Numbered from the stretch's first letter, positions 15,301 through 26,329 are shown. The stretch: DNA of 64,000 nucleotides from Angiostrongylus vasorum (GCA_018806985.1 JADANN010000221.1:930001-994000), one strand, 5' to 3'. The notes: a model not told the origin generated them from the sequence alone. A program made the numbers and translations.

Positions 15301-18300
15301 AATGGAAATGGTCTTTAGAGCAGAAATCGACTTTGAATCCAGATGAGGTGAAGGGTGCTGTCGAAATCACAATGTTTAACTAGCTGAGAGAAAGGAAAAG
15401 CTAGGTTTCCGAAAGCCTACGATGGTTGATAAAGTTGTATGCATGATGAATGCGTCAGTGATTGATCAACGCAGAAATCCTTATCTTTTAGCTTTATCAT
15501 TTATCATACGTTTTCATTTTACCATGAATTTTTCTCTTAAATGTAATTTTAGCTCTATCAAGCCAAGTTATTTTTTGTTTGCTGACTTTACCCTGCCATC
15601 CATTTTCTTCAGGATAACAGCAGTGGAGATTTGTTAGATATGGCTGCAGAATGTGCTGACAAGGGTACTCGAAGTTTAGAGGCTGCAAAATTGGTAAATT
15701 TATGCTGTCTGCATTTTAGCTCAGATATTTTCCATTCCACTTGTTTTATCAAAGTCCAGCATTTGACTCCTTTTCTGGATAAACCGAAGTTGAATTCGTT
15801 GTTTACAGAATTTATTAAGGAGCAAAGTAAGGAAAACATGATATGGCTGCAGTCTTGGGATTCGTTCATTGTGAATTGGGTAGGACGACCACTTGTTGGA
15901 AGTCAGGATTTGAAAAACCTTATACGCACAGGAATTCCTGAAGCTTATCGAGGGCGCATGTGGAAGGGGTTAGTTCTTTCCAGTTTTTGAGTAATGATGT
16001 AAGCGATAATGACCGATTTATATCATTACAGGTGGTTTTCACTGAATTGTATTTACGACCTCTTATGTAGATATTCAGTTGCTCATTACTTAAGCTCTCC
16101 ACATAAATATCTTGAGTAATGCATACCTATTTTAGCCTTGTGCAGCTTTTGTTGAAAGAGAAATTGTCCGAATTAGGAAATGGTTACTACAACAGTATGT
16201 TAAGAAAGACCCTGCATCAGCAGGAGAGCGGAGTTTATGACTTGTCTATTAAGCAGGTAATGATTCGGTTCTGTGTACATCGAAAGTGATATAAATTAAC
16301 ATTTAAGCGATGAAGTAGCTTGATTGCAACTCGTGCAGGGGGACAAAAGATTTGTATTAGGTCCGATATTTAGTCGTTTTGAGAAGAGATCAGCACTGAC
16401 TTGATACGTCGGTAGGGTACCGCGAATCACTGTATAGGTCAAATATGCATTCATTCACTTCTCACGGTGCTCAATGAAGCCCAAATGGATAGCGTTTACT
16501 TCAAGGATTAATTAACACGGAGGGCTCTATTCTTCATCCTTTATTATGTGTCCCTAGTCTGGTGCTGAGATGATCAGTAACAAATTTGCTGAAAGTCTTT
16601 TCGTTGTAGACAAAATGATACTAGAACGCATGTAATTTGTTCTCAACAGCTACACAGATTAACGAGTCGCAATTGATGACAGTAATCTTTTTTCACGCGG
16701 AGATTTGAAACTGAGGATGACGAAAGGATTTCATGGGATGGGTAAACAGGAGGAATAATGACATCGTCTTCGCCAACGACACTGAGTGTAACGGCTCACA
16801 CCGCAAGAATGTGAAAAGCGTTCGCAGGAGTGAATAAGAGTGTAGAATTGCTGGTAGAGTATTTCGAATTTGGGTAATGAAACATCTACGCGCATATACA
16901 TACTGTTTACACAACAATGCAATGAGATTTGTAGTGTATGTGCAATAAATTGGACGACGCATTCATAATATGAAAAGCGTTCGCGGGAGTGAATAAGAGC
17001 GTAGAATTGCTGGTAAGGTACCTTTGAGCAATGAAAGTGTTTAAATTATGTTAACAACACAACGTAATTACATGAGAATCGACGATAACATTAATGTATT
17101 AGCAATGCAGGAGCTAAGGATTACAGTTAATATCATTACAACCTAAGCAAATGACTTTGCAAAGAAAGATTAAGCGGGAAGGAAATGATGATGGAATGAC
17201 AACGGCGATCTCCAAGGCGTCGTCAGAAGCCAAATGACGGTGCTAGTGAGCGTGGCTACGTCCAAGCGAGTGGCGTTGGTCGTAGGGTCACGGCTCGAGT
17301 CGCGAGGTCTATTCCCCAAGCAATGAGACGTACCCATTAGCATGCCTGGTGGTGTGACTGATGGCTACAAGATGCTGTGTCCAGTGGCGTGCCCGATGGC
17401 TAGAATGGGATGTGGGTATAGGGCACACACACGAGTGTTGTGACAATTGCAGTCTCTACCCACTTGTAGAATGTGTTTTTTAGGTAGATAGAGAATTCTG
17501 TATCTGATAGAGGAATTCTCTATACTCAGTGACTTCAGCTTTCACGAGTGGCAGTTGTACATCCTCTTATTCGCGTGTGTCTATTTTTTTCTATTGTCTC
17601 TAGAGCAATCACATTGAATGTGCGGCCATATGTGACACCAAGGGGGGCGCAAAGATCTGCGTTCGTAGGTAATATTCTGGTACTGTAGGGGTATTCTAAG
17701 AAACAGTCTTGCATGTTCCATTGCTTGGACATGCATACAACTTGAGATTTAATCGCCCATCACCTGTTACCTCATTACCCAACGTTGTGTGCATGAGCGT
17801 CTATGCTTGTTTATTGCTGGTTGAATTATTCGTAGTTTTCCTCTAACTGCGAATCAGCGTATTTCGAACTGGTCACCGACCGTATTTTCCGATCGTTATA
17901 TGCCAATGGGAAGACTTCTCACCTTGCAGCGAGATTGCTACCAGGGTGGAGATCATCATGCTTTTACTGTTATTTGACTTCCTCATGGAAATTCTCTTCT
18001 AAGCTAAGAAGGTCTCACTGTGGGATGAAAACACCAAATATCGTAGTTCGGTACTCAGTGACATTTGCAGCCGTGATAGGTGCGGTGAGCCATGTGGGGG
18101 TAAAAAATGTGTTTTTATTTGTGTGTTGGTTTGGCTGCTAGTTGATAAGTTTGTATTCTTTATAAATTTCGTCTAATGCTATTCGAGCTGATTCCGTAAA
18201 ATCTCGAAATGGTAACTGATATCGTTCCCGATTTTCACCACAAACAGTTTGTGGTCTTTACGGAACGGACAAAGTCTTTCATAGAGAAGTTTGGCAAGAG

Positions 18301-21300
18301 TTTTCCAATCCTGTTAGGACTATAGGCTTAACTGGCGCGGTGCGGAATTTAACCAGAAACCGTACGTGTGTTGCGTGGCACCTTAACCACTGTGTCACCG
18401 TTCTCCGAAGTATTATTCGTGTAGTCGTTTTTCTCAGAGATTGACAACAACGGTTAAATAAAACATGTTACTTTCGGTATTAAAGAGAGATCGTTAGGTA
18501 GATCACAACGTCATCGTACTGGCTGAGACGAGAAGACGCCACCCATTCAGCGGCGTCTATGACACCGGGAAAGAACTGTTCCACTGAACATCTAACAATA
18601 AAGGAGTCGGCGGCGTTCTCGTCAACACAAGTTTGGCCATGAACATCGATTCATTCGAACGACTTAACCCGAATCGAACATTTACGATTGAAGAGATGTG
18701 GATCAATAGTGGCTTTGACAATTGTCGTCGTCTACGCACGGACATCAAGCTGTGACGAAGAAGAAGTAGAAGTCGTTCTATATGAACTTGAAGAAGTTCT
18801 GTGGAGAAGACCATACATACTTTAAGGTTATTATAGGAGATTTTAACGCTAAGGTTGGACTCTGAGGAAACTCTGAGGAACGTCGCATTGAGACACACGG
18901 ATTACAATGTAATGAATAGGGTGAGCGGCTGGCTGACTACAGTAATGACGACCAAGACCGTTCATAGTAACTCGCAATTCCAGAAGTCTCAGCGTCAAGG
19001 TTGGACGTGGGAGTCCCCCAATGATGACTACCATGATGAAAAGCATCATAGTAAATCGAGGGTTTTGCCTAACCGATTTCAATGTTGACTCAAAATTCTA
19101 CACAACATCAGACCATCACCTCCTTCATGCAACATTTTATTTCTCGCGGAAAGGAGAAAAAAACCACCAAAGAAAGGAGAAAAAACCACCAAATTTAAGA
19201 AACAAAGTCCCGAAACCACCATGAACTACGAATTTCGTTGGTGAAGGGTTAAATATCACCAAATCTGGACACGATAATAACTGAAAACCTGAAGAACCTT
19301 CCGCAGTCCTCATAAACATACCGGCTCGGTTCTTCACACGTCACCTGTCTGAATACAAGGTGCCTACTCAGTGGAAGAGCAGCAGGACCGTTTTATTGTT
19401 AAAGAACAAAGACCTTCATGATATCAGCAGCTACCGCCCAATCTCCTTGCTGTTTGTGGTCTACAAATTCTTCACTCCAGCCATTCTAAACAAGGTCAAT
19501 AGAACACCGGGCAAAGAACATTTATGTGGGCAAGCAGGCTTTCGAAAAGGATCCAGTGCATTGGCGTATATACACACAATAACAAGACTCACTGAGGTGT
19601 CGCTTTGTCGCTGTCATCAATCTAAGGACAGTTTTTGACTCAGTTGACATAGAAACGATCATGAAAGCGATGGGGAGTCAGAGCGTCCTTACTCATTATT
19701 CAAGGAGAATTTATGAGCTGTATAACAATTTCACGACAAAAATATCACCATTCTACAACGACATTAACGTCAAAGAGGGGTTAGGCAAAGCGATACTATC
19801 TCGCCAAAATTATTTACCGCTACTCTCAAGAATGTTATGTGAACATTGGAATGGAATAACATGGGAGTGCAAATCGATCGTCGGAAATTACACCACCGCT
19901 TTGCTGAAATCATCTTTGCTTATAACTCCAAATATTAGCCAAGCGAAACGAATGCTTGCCGACTTTGATAAGACCTTTGGGAAGAATGGTCTTCGACGAG
20001 ATCTCACAAAAACGATGTTCATGAGGAACGGATTGGTTACGTATGCCCCGTTCACACTCAACGGAATGAATATCTGCGAATGATCCAGATAACTCTGTCT
20101 AAGCGGGGAAATCAGCATGACGAACGGCTTAGCTCCAGAGTTGAGCAGAAGGTAAGAAGCGGCTTGGGAAGCTTTCAAGAGCATAGAGGAAGTAGTGAAG
20201 AGAACAAAGAACACCCGGCTCCTTGCCCACCTTTTCGACTTCGCGATTCTTCTTGCCTTAATGGATGCCTCAGAAACCTGGTCGCTGCTTAAGCAGGATA
20301 AGTGGCCACTCAGCGTTACTGAACGCTTTGTAACGATGTTAACAGCGTCCCGTGTTACGCATGTGAGGAAATGGATTCGAAGCTCCAATCTACGTCAGTG
20401 ATCAAGAATCAAATACGCCGTTCTACAGTTTAATTTGTCGAATATGGGCCTGTCATATAATGCGTATGAACGACACCCCATGCACGAGAGCGTTAAATGC
20501 TGGATTCTTCGAGATGTCAGACATGCTATAAGTGGACCACCAACTCGATAATCAGAGCTCTTCACGAAAACCCTATTAGAAAGATGTGATGCCCAAAGAG
20601 TTCCTAGAGTAAGGAGAACCCGCTGGGCTGCTCATTCGCGCCGACGGGGAAAGTGGAAAGCTTGCTGACACCCGCTTGCGTCACTCGACGATCAACGGCA
20701 CTATAAGTGATACTGGTAATGCAGTGGCTAAGGAGATCGTTTGAAAAGGCACTTGTTGATTAGCACAAAGGCTGACGACAAACTGAATGAAATTGGAAAG
20801 ATACATGAAAGAACGTAGAGCGTACGTTGAATGTCAAGGACAAAATAGGCACAGAACTAGCGAAAAAATACTTCCACAAACTGATTTGGAAAGTGAATAA
20901 CACAAAAAATGAGCATGGGTCCTTGTTGAGAGGAAGGAAGTGTGGACATGAGTCATTAATTTGAATGCGCTCCAAGGACGGCGAAAATTCGATGTCGTTC
21001 CATATGTCCGTCATATAAAATTACGCATCGTTGCAAATGTGTTAGTGTAGTACTGCTTAGGTCAATTGACATCTATAATCTTGGACTCACTTGTTCATAG
21101 ACTGTTTGATACCTATGCTGTATAACATGAGGAAACGGTTTTTTTTTTCTCTCAGATTGATCTTGACTTGATACGTACGCTACCAGCAAATCGTATGTTT
21201 GCCGATCCGGATTCAGAGAAGGTGAAACAATTACGGAGAGTGCTCTACGCGTACAGAAACCATGACAAGGTTATAGGTTATTGCCAGGTAGACCCTGTTT

Positions 21301-24300
21301 AATACTTTTCATTTGTTCTTTTTTGTTGACTTTGCAACGGTGTTTGCTGTACCGCTTTATTTTATTTCATTAAGGGCTTGAATCGGATAGCAGCAGTTGC
21401 ATTATTGTATCTTGAAGAAGAGGACGCGTTTTGGTTTCTTATCGCATTTACGGAGCTCCAACCATCTGACTACTACGCGAGCAATCTTATCGGAGCTGTT
21501 GCAGATCAGAAGGTTAGGGGTTTACATGCTGTTTTGTTTTCTATATACAAAGTTGATCAATGGAGTAAACGGAAACGTCATTAGTGCTCTGGATGCGTTA
21601 GTTATAATCACAATCTTAACCGTTTTATTTACTGCCTACTCTTTTTAATGGCGGGGGTGTATTGCGAAATATAACTTCAGTGATGCTGAGATATTTGCAA
21701 AACTCCGGACCGCAGTATCTGCTGTGGGGAAGGAACGCACTATTGCCCTTTCCTGAGGCTAATGCGTTCACCACCACACCATGCGGGTCCTTCGTTTCGC
21801 CTGTCTCTCAGCTAGTAACTCCCCGAAAAGGACAATATCGCGTTCGTTCCCCATTTCAGACACCTGCGGTCTGGAGTTTTGCAAATATCTCAGCATCATT
21901 GAAGTTATATATTACCTTTATTTAACACATTCGCGATTTTCAACCTTGGAGGGAGAGGGGAGATTGGGCTATATATATCGCTTTCACTTCGTTTTCTTTC
22001 GGTTTTTTCTCTTCTTTCTTTCTTACGTTTATGCCATTGTTTTCATATCTTATTGCTGCTTTTTATGTTTCATTGCAGCCATTCATACTGTGTAGGGCGT
22101 GGTGATGCGAAAACATTTTCGAAGTGATGTCTTTGCATTTGAATCAGTGCAGTGTGATACTTTGATATTTAAGGTTCTACGCGATCTTGTTGCGGAAAAA
22201 TTGCCTCGCCTTGCTGGGCACCTTCGACAGTTTGAAGTGGATTTGTCGTTGTTCGCTCTGAGTTGGTTCTTGACGTGTTGCGTTGATGTCATGCCGCATG
22301 AGATTTATCTACCTATTTTTGACGTCTTTCTTTATGAGGGAAATAAGGTGATTTCATGTGATATTCCCAATGTATGATAAGTAGTTAATTAGTTCGAGTA
22401 AGTCGATAACGACACGCAAAAACCTTGGAATTTTCTTATTTTTATCTACAAGAAACAAGTTTCTCTACTACGTTTGCTTAAAAATCTGAAATTCCGAAAG
22501 CGATTAAGTGGCTGGGGACAGCATAGGCATCGGGTGGGTTTCAGAAGCATTTACATGCAGGACGTTGTCGACATAGTTGGTGAAATAAGAGTCGGTATTT
22601 AAGAGGCCAGATGAGCATGGTGGATGGGGCGAAATTTCATGGCTAAGCTCGCTCAAACTTTAGAGCGTCCGTTACACAAAATGTGGACACGCGTGGATTG
22701 TCGATCGTGCTCTCAATTATTGCCGCATCCATTCGTCGAGCTTTCTCAGTTTTCAGGTCTTCTTTAGATGCTCCGCAACCGCTGAGTGCTTACACCGAGT
22801 TCTACAAGTTCTGGAACAGTTGTGCATGTATTTGCTTACGGGGAAGCTCTCAATTATCGTCGTCAGAGGCGGAAGCAAGTCTTTCATCTACCTCGCTTTA
22901 GTTTTGAATTCTCACCGACAAGATTTTTCAAGCCAACGTCGCAGTGTCTATTCTTTACCACTTCCTTGGGCCGAAGTCTCCTTAGTATTTCGCACCGTTT
23001 GCGCTGTGTACGACCGAGTATGAATTCGTAAAAGTGAATTTGTCGATTTCACTATTTTTACATCTCAGTTTCTAAGTTTAAATATAACTATGTCGTAAAT
23101 CAACTATAGGGAGCGAAAGTGTGCAAAGTGTGCAAAATGATCTTTGAAATGATATATCATAATACCACTGGAAAGAAAACTTTGGCGAAAATATACACGA
23201 GGGGAGTGAAATCATTAATCGAGCATTAATTTGGCAAAAAATTAAAGTGTATAAATTCTTAGTGGCCGAGAAGTCCTCCGGTCCTCAAATACCCTGAATG
23301 GTTGCCGAAAAATTACTGCCAGTTATCACAAAATGCAGCAGTGATTGCGTCACTCCATAAAGTAAAGATTGAAGCGGGAAAATCCAATAAGCGAAATTTA
23401 GTTGTAGCCAATGGTTGACGGGCAAAGTGCTTGAGGTTGTTCTTAAGTTCTCAAATAAATGGCTTTTGTTTTTAGCTTTTCGCCTTCTTTTCAACACCGT
23501 AAGCGTTCGTGCCGGTATATTGCCCGTGTTATGGACATGGATTGTGTCACCCCAGTCGCATGTCTGTTTTTCCAGACCAATTTTTAATCGGTTACCTCTT
23601 AAGTTTCCCGTTCTTGAAATTACCTAGTGAAAGTACTACGAACTGAAAAAAGTAATCCACTTAAATGAATCCGTGTTATGGGCTTTTTTCTTAAAGTTTT
23701 CCAGTATCATTCTACTTACTTGGATATTTGGATGGCCTATCTTCAGTCGTTGTACGGGCTACGGCATACTCTCCACCTTTTTCGGAGTTTTGCGGGCTTA
23801 GCAATTGTGGTTCCCTGGAGTCTCGAGGTCAGCTTAGATAAAGTCAGCCCCAGGTCGTTACCACCATAGGCAGTCGCCACCCTTGTGGATCAGAGTGAGA
23901 TTTGCCTCCATGCGACTAGTTTGATACCACGACGTTGGTGGATCCTTGTATTGGATTACTCTTACCTGGGCTTCTTGATCGGAGCTATACAGAAATACAA
24001 CAATGAGAAGACGTTACCACATCCATCTACCTAGTCCACGAAGTCTTTCTAGATTTCTTCCAATTCTTTTTAATTTTTACTTTTTCTACCGATAGGTTTG
24101 TCTCAGCTCTGTCTACGGTAGGATGGGTGTTTACTGATACCTTTAATGTTCTTATTTTATTGCTGTCATCCATAGTTTATTCAGTATCCTATCTTTTTTC
24201 AGACGTTATTTCGATTTGCGTTGGCAATTTTGAAGATGTGTGAGTCGGCAGTATTGCAGAGTAAGTCTGTGAGTACTATTCATGCCTGTCTGAGCAGGCC

Positions 24301-25328
24301 TCGACAATATGTCCCAGATTACAAGTCATTAGCACAGGTGCGGTTTATTTTAACGGGGTTACATTTCTGGTGTGATATTGATTAAAATGAGAACTTTCGA
24401 GCTTTGATGACTTTTTGATGAGACAGACTTGTTGATATAACACTCATTTATTATTTTTAGCATGAATGCTAGTCGATTTTAGCAAGTTTTCATATTTTAA
24501 TTCTGTTTGGTACAGTTTTAGCCGTTCATGTGTTTCCACTCATTATCGAGTAGTGAATGTCATTTATCATGTCAGTTGTGATCCTCTTTACCAAGGAATA
24601 CAAACGTTATAATTCGGAGGAGTTTATGAGGGAATTTCTGCACCTCCAGTATCTCGGTGAAGATGCTCGCCGTAGGAGTACATAAACCGGACGGCATCAC
24701 TTTGCGACCGCGTGGACCGCGTTTCAGCTGATTGACAAGTCTTTACTGTGGAGCACCGAAACGGATGACGTCATTTGTTCTCGAAAATGGGCCCAATTTT
24801 CATATCTAACCACCATTCTTCACAAATTCTTTTCGATGCGGGTTAAGCAACAATGGTTCATAGATATTGGGTCGCATGACACGGTCTTGGTAATTGGGTA
24901 TGTGGACGTCCAACGAGGTCTCACGTTCCATTACTCTATCGAGTCGACTTATGTTTATGTTGACAACGGCTTATGTGCTAATATAGTATTTGAGTTCGAC
25001 AGACTTTTCAACGGGTTTCCCTTTTTGAGGCTTCACGCCATTAGAGAATTTAAAGGCTTATCTATTTTCATGCGATGCTCCATAATGCTTCCATTTTATC
25101 AGCGATTGTTATGCAGACAGTTTTTTATAGGTGGCTTTCAACGAAATGAATCCTTTCCCGCAAAAACAAATCGAAACGAAGAGGACGTTTTACTTGTCCC
25201 AGTTACAGGTTAGATTAACATTTCCAGCTTGTGACGTTTTTCAGTTTCTCCTTCGTCATTGATCAATAGTTTGATTTTAACACGACTGCTATAATTGCAA
25301 CTTTTTCCAGGCATCACGGCAACCGTGA
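301..25328 (+). CDS. tbc-2: TBC1D2/TBC-2-like Rab GTPase-activating protein, 5' part missing
   Basis: Exons read by eye: 301-419, 3018-3178, 6857-6996, 9435-9593, 9871-10017, 10154-10266, 15613-15693, 15760-15968, 16136-16256, 21156-21287, 21375-21512, 22174-22347, 24203-24337, 25131-25208, 25311-25328 (TGA). From 3018 on all junction phases agree. The first six exons encode a charged, heptad-like coiled coil (for example ELQLSNNQRCRQIRELQAEI). Exons from 15760 to 24337 form the TBC domain: WVGRPLVGSQDLKNLIRTGI, then IDLDLIRTLP with the IxxDxxR arginine finger, VIGYCQ with the YxQ glutamine finger, GLNRIAAVALLYLEEEDAFW, then VLRDLVAEKLPRL and FDVFLYEGNK. The 25131 exon reads VAFNEMNPFPQKQIE, the conserved motif after the domain in TBC1D2. 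TBC proteins speed GTP hydrolysis on Rabs; C. elegans TBC-2 acts on RAB-5 in endosome maturation (family knowledge). Both catalytic fingers are present, so activity is expected. The N-terminal PH domain was not found. The 301 exon begins after a good acceptor (CCATTCAG); its own ATG at 316 could be internal or a trans-spliced start. The symbol is by orthology inference. Confidence -1.
1600..2216. repeat. Foldback element FB1, composite copy
   Basis: The sequence GATATTTGCAAAACTCTGGA occurs at about 1614 and again at about 1925, and its inverted form occurs at about 2090-2160, ending in the GTTGTATTTCGC segment. The 1909-1970 and 2086-2160 parts form inverted arms around a core that contains the GGACCCGCATGGTGTGGTGG segment. 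Other copies are listed separately. No coding capacity is seen, so a non-autonomous DNA element is likely. Confidence -1.
2216..2600 (-). repeat. Dispersed repeat family C copy
   Basis: Reverse-orientation copy of a repeat also found at about 10735-11260, 23755-23975, 41565-41925 (all +) and 50160-50545 (-). Shared landmarks include the ACCAATACCAG...TCCACCACCGTCCTGG block, the segment reading CTGATCCACAAGGGC in better copies, and GGAGATTATGCTGGG. No ORF is conserved. The family is probably a SINE-like or other short interspersed element. Confidence -1.
3920..4075 (-). repeat. Foldback element FB1, single-arm fragment
   Basis: Contains GGAAAGGGTAATAGCG, the GGAGTTTTGCAAATATCTCA arm, and a tail reading ATAGGCAGTAAATAAAAAGT, all diagnostic of the FB1 family. 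Only one arm is present, so this is a truncated copy inside the second recognised tbc-2 intron (3179-6856). Confidence -1.
5985..6410 (-). repeat. SINE-like family B copy
   Basis: Reverse-oriented and degraded copy of the family best seen at about 27755-28100 and 41965-42310. The segments GTACCAATTTCCCGACC, GGGGAATCCAACTAGCACC and the TATTGTCCACGAAGATCTTCC tail region are shared. It lies inside a tbc-2 intron. The short open frames here are not conserved. Confidence -1.
7440..8610 (-). mobile_element. RTE-type LINE fragment (endonuclease domain), decayed
   Basis: On the minus strand, 7452-7718 reads RRFYLADFDVVPKFNARSDH and continues with a KFKKQSPEATMNYDLF segment, typical of the linker after the AP-endonuclease domain of RTE retrotransposons. 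About 8150-8400, minus strand, matches the endonuclease segment also found in the 18.5-kb copy (the NPNRTFTI region). Stops and frameshifts are present, and a hairpin element interrupts it at about 7715-7960. It is dead and lies in the tbc-2 intron before 9435. Confidence -1.
7715..7960. repeat. Long hairpin (foldback) element inserted in the RTE copy
   Basis: The left arm (about 7715-7830) contains CGACGCGAGGTTGGTATAGA and ATTGTTGTTGCTGTC. The right arm (about 7858-7960) carries their near-perfect reverse complements (GATAGCAACAACAAT, then CCAACTTCGCGTCGG). A spacer of about 30 bp contains GAAGTCGTCGAAACGTTAGC, a motif shared with the foldback family FB2. The element separates RTE sequence on both sides, so it was inserted later. 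Confidence -1.
8620..9434. other. Intron sequence without recognised feature
   Basis: AT-rich intron sequence before the 9435 exon. I see no conserved ORF, RNA gene or clear repeat here. Confidence -1.
10735..11260 (+). repeat. Dispersed repeat family C, longest copy
   Basis: The fullest copy: it includes GGTCCATCCTCACTGGTTGTGCGG, the GATTTGCTGGTCAAGTCATTG segment, TTCACCACCACAGACAGTCG, TGGATCAGAGGGAGATTTAC, and GATGGAAACGCCGGACTCC, and it ends near a GGTACCAATTTAACGACCC stretch resembling the SINE-like families. It sits in the 10267-15612 intron of tbc-2. Confidence -1.
11460..12010 (+). repeat. Dispersed repeat family D copy
   Basis: A segment with CCGTACATCCGATGACCGTG, GTTGATTACAGCAGAAATAA and TTTCTAAGTGCAGAATAGAG recurs at about 36560-36720, with a partial match at about 40945-40990 and a weak one near 29030-29340. 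No conserved coding frame is seen. The class is unknown. Confidence -1.
12170..13790 (+). repeat. Large dispersed repeat E, copy 1
   Basis: Shares a long region with about 16370-17540: both contain a block reading ...AGGTCTA(G/T)TCCCCAAGCA, a run of GGTGGTGTG/GGTGGCGTG phrases, and a GGGCA(T/C)GCATGCGGG-like block, followed by an AGGTAGATAGAG hairpin (13326-13374 and 17483-17525). About 12500-12690 holds two imperfect tandem units beginning GCAGRCTGAGGGAGT. No intact transposase was seen, so it is probably non-autonomous. Confidence -1.
13326..13374. repeat. Short inverted repeat (AGAGATTTCTCT hairpin)
   Basis: TAGAGATTTCTCTATTTGAT followed by AGAGAAATCCTCTA forms a small inverted repeat. 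Variants recur at about 14990-15030, 17483-17525 and 29980-30020. It may mark an end of the repeat E elements. Confidence -1.
14145..14325 (+). repeat. Foldback element FB1 copy
   Basis: Shows the TTTTTATTTACTGCCTGTTG start, the GAGATATTTGCAAAACTCCG arm, the TTACCCTTTCCGGGGATAAC block and ACCACCACATAATGCGGGTC. It is followed directly by an extremely AT-rich tract. Confidence -1.
14330..14560. repeat. AT-rich low-complexity tract
   Basis: About 230 bp composed almost entirely of T and A in TTAT/ATTT-like words. An 89-codon open frame here consists of Tyr/Phe/Ile/Leu repeats and is a composition artefact. It abuts the FB1 element. Confidence -1.
15080..15400 (+). repeat. Foldback element FB1 copy, degraded
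   Basis: Begins TTTTTATTTACTGCCTATTA, contains a TATGTGAAATACAACAACTG block and GATTACCCCTTTCCGTGGCT, and ends with GTCGAAATCACAATGTTTAA. The arm is diverged. It lies shortly upstream of the 15613 exon. Confidence -1.
16370..17540 (+). repeat. Large dispersed repeat E, copy 2
   Basis: Second copy of the element at 12170-13790, sharing the CCCCAAGCAATGAGACGTACC-like region and the AGGTAGATAGAGAATTC hairpin. Within it, the segment AAAAGCGTTCGC(A/G)GGAGTG occurs at about 16808 and again about 163 bp later at about 16971, a local tandem duplication. It lies in the 16257-21155 intron of tbc-2. Confidence -1.
18490..20770 (+). mobile_element. RTE-type LINE, endonuclease plus reverse transcriptase, inactive
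   Basis: About 18490-19250 carries remnants of an AP endonuclease, including NRFQC/NRGFCLTDFNVD and a SDHHLLHATFYFSRKGEK segment. About 19360-20400 carries reverse transcriptase pieces: LHDISSYRPISLLFVVYKFF, GQAGFRKGSSALAYIHTITR, then ITPNISQAKRMLADFDKTFG and LTKTMFMRNGLVTYAPFTLN. A C-terminal part includes SETWSLLKQDKWPLSVTERF. Frames change several times. The expected FADD catalytic box just before ITPNISQ is lost (TALLKSSLL is read there). Orientation is the same as the host gene. Confidence -1.
21156..22347 (+). other. Catalytic core exons of the TBC (Rab-GAP) domain
   Basis: Three consecutive phase-0 exons (132, 138 and 174 bp) hold the core of the TBC fold. The first carries the arginine finger (Ile-x-x-Asp-x-x-Arg, codons at 21156-21176) and ends with Gly-Tyr-Cys-Gln, the glutamine finger (21276-21287). 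The second starts GLNRIAAVAL and contains the EEEDAFW segment. The third starts VLRDLVAEKLPRL and ends FLYEGNK. The acceptor for the third is the TTTAAG at 22168-22173, not the upstream open frame that continues from 22099. This choice is dictated by the family pattern, in which D-Q-K/R runs straight into V-L-R-D-L. Confidence -1.
21615..21925. repeat. Foldback element FB1 with both arms
   Basis: The left arm at about 21679-21750 contains GATGCTGAGATATTTGCAAA and the right arm at about 21830-21905 contains its reverse complement TTTGCAAATATCTCAGCATC. The core includes ACCACCACACCATGCGGGTC. The arms pair over roughly 75 bp. It lies between two TBC-domain exons. Confidence -1.
22348..24202 (+). 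other. tbc-2 intron between TBC-domain exons
   Basis: An intron of about 1.85 kb. A family C copy lies at about 23755-23975 (GGTTCCCTGGAGTCTCGAGG, then CCACCATAGGCAGTCGCC). The rest, including open frames around 22683-23031, shows no conserved domain and no consistent splice pattern. Confidence -1.
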
Positions 25329-26285
25329 TGTGGAAAGTGCTTGTGTATTAAAAATAGAAATTAGAGCCGGCTTTTCTGTACATAAATATTATAAGTGCTT
25401 TTCGGTGCTTTCCTCCACTACTTGTGTATACATCTGTGATTTTTGCTAATGTGGAACGGTAGCTGTGATTCTAGTTTTCATGATTTCACGGTAATATGTT
25501 TTTAGTTATCTTTGTAATGATACTTGAGGAATTTCCCACAATGTGATAATGAGGGGTTTTTTTCTAACTGCAAACTCCGTTTTGGCTAAACTCGTGTCGA
25601 AATTACTCAGTAAATTGGTTTATTATGTAGTTGATTAATCAGGCTTAACGAAATTTGATTCTCTTCCTTATCCGGCGGCAGGTTTTTGAACGAAGGTTGT
25701 TTTTTGGTACCCTGAGAAACATTGAATGTCCACTCGATTCTTTTATGGTTGTTTTATGACTGTAAATATCATGTCTAGTTTACAGAATTGTAAATCCTAA
25801 GTACATAGGGTATCACGTTCCTGTTATGTTAATTGAATGAAAAGTGACTTTTTCTTGTAGAAGGAAAACTTTGAGAAATAGGCTTACATTAATCATCAAA
25901 GGCCGTGATTGATCTAGATATGTGTTGTACTTCAGCATCTCTGTGAGTAATGTGGTGACGGTCAGTTCTCACATCACATTTTACGTGTATTTCATTTTTA
26001 CGTTGGTTGATATGTTTTTACTTAAGCAACGAGAAAAATAAATGTTTTTTAGTGTAATTATGTTAATAAACGAGGGTATTACATTATTTGCAGACTCGGT
26101 CAAATGCAATGAATAGTTCAGATGAAACAAACGAGTGTTCTTTCCCGTACGGGTGTTTCATAACCCAGTTCAGTGCCAGGCGACTAGATTTCACTTACCG
26201 AACCAACTACTTAGTAGTTTGTCTATCTTTTGTTGACAGCAATATGAGTGGTTTTTAAATCGCGATAAAGATTAAACGCATTGCT
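25329..26285. other. 3' flank of tbc-2, no gene recognised
   Basis: Presumed 3' UTR and downstream intergenic DNA. The nearest clear AATAAA hexamer is near 26037; there is none just after the stop codon. I see no other coding or RNA feature. Confidence -1.
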
Positions 26286-26329
26286 CCAATGGTAGTAGTA
26301 CTCGTAATGGTGGCAGTGATAATAACAGC

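Noticed and set aside
24836..25213. 125-codon open frame before the end of tbc-2
   Set aside because: Only its last part overlaps the real 25131-25208 exon, in a different frame; the rest lacks family features.
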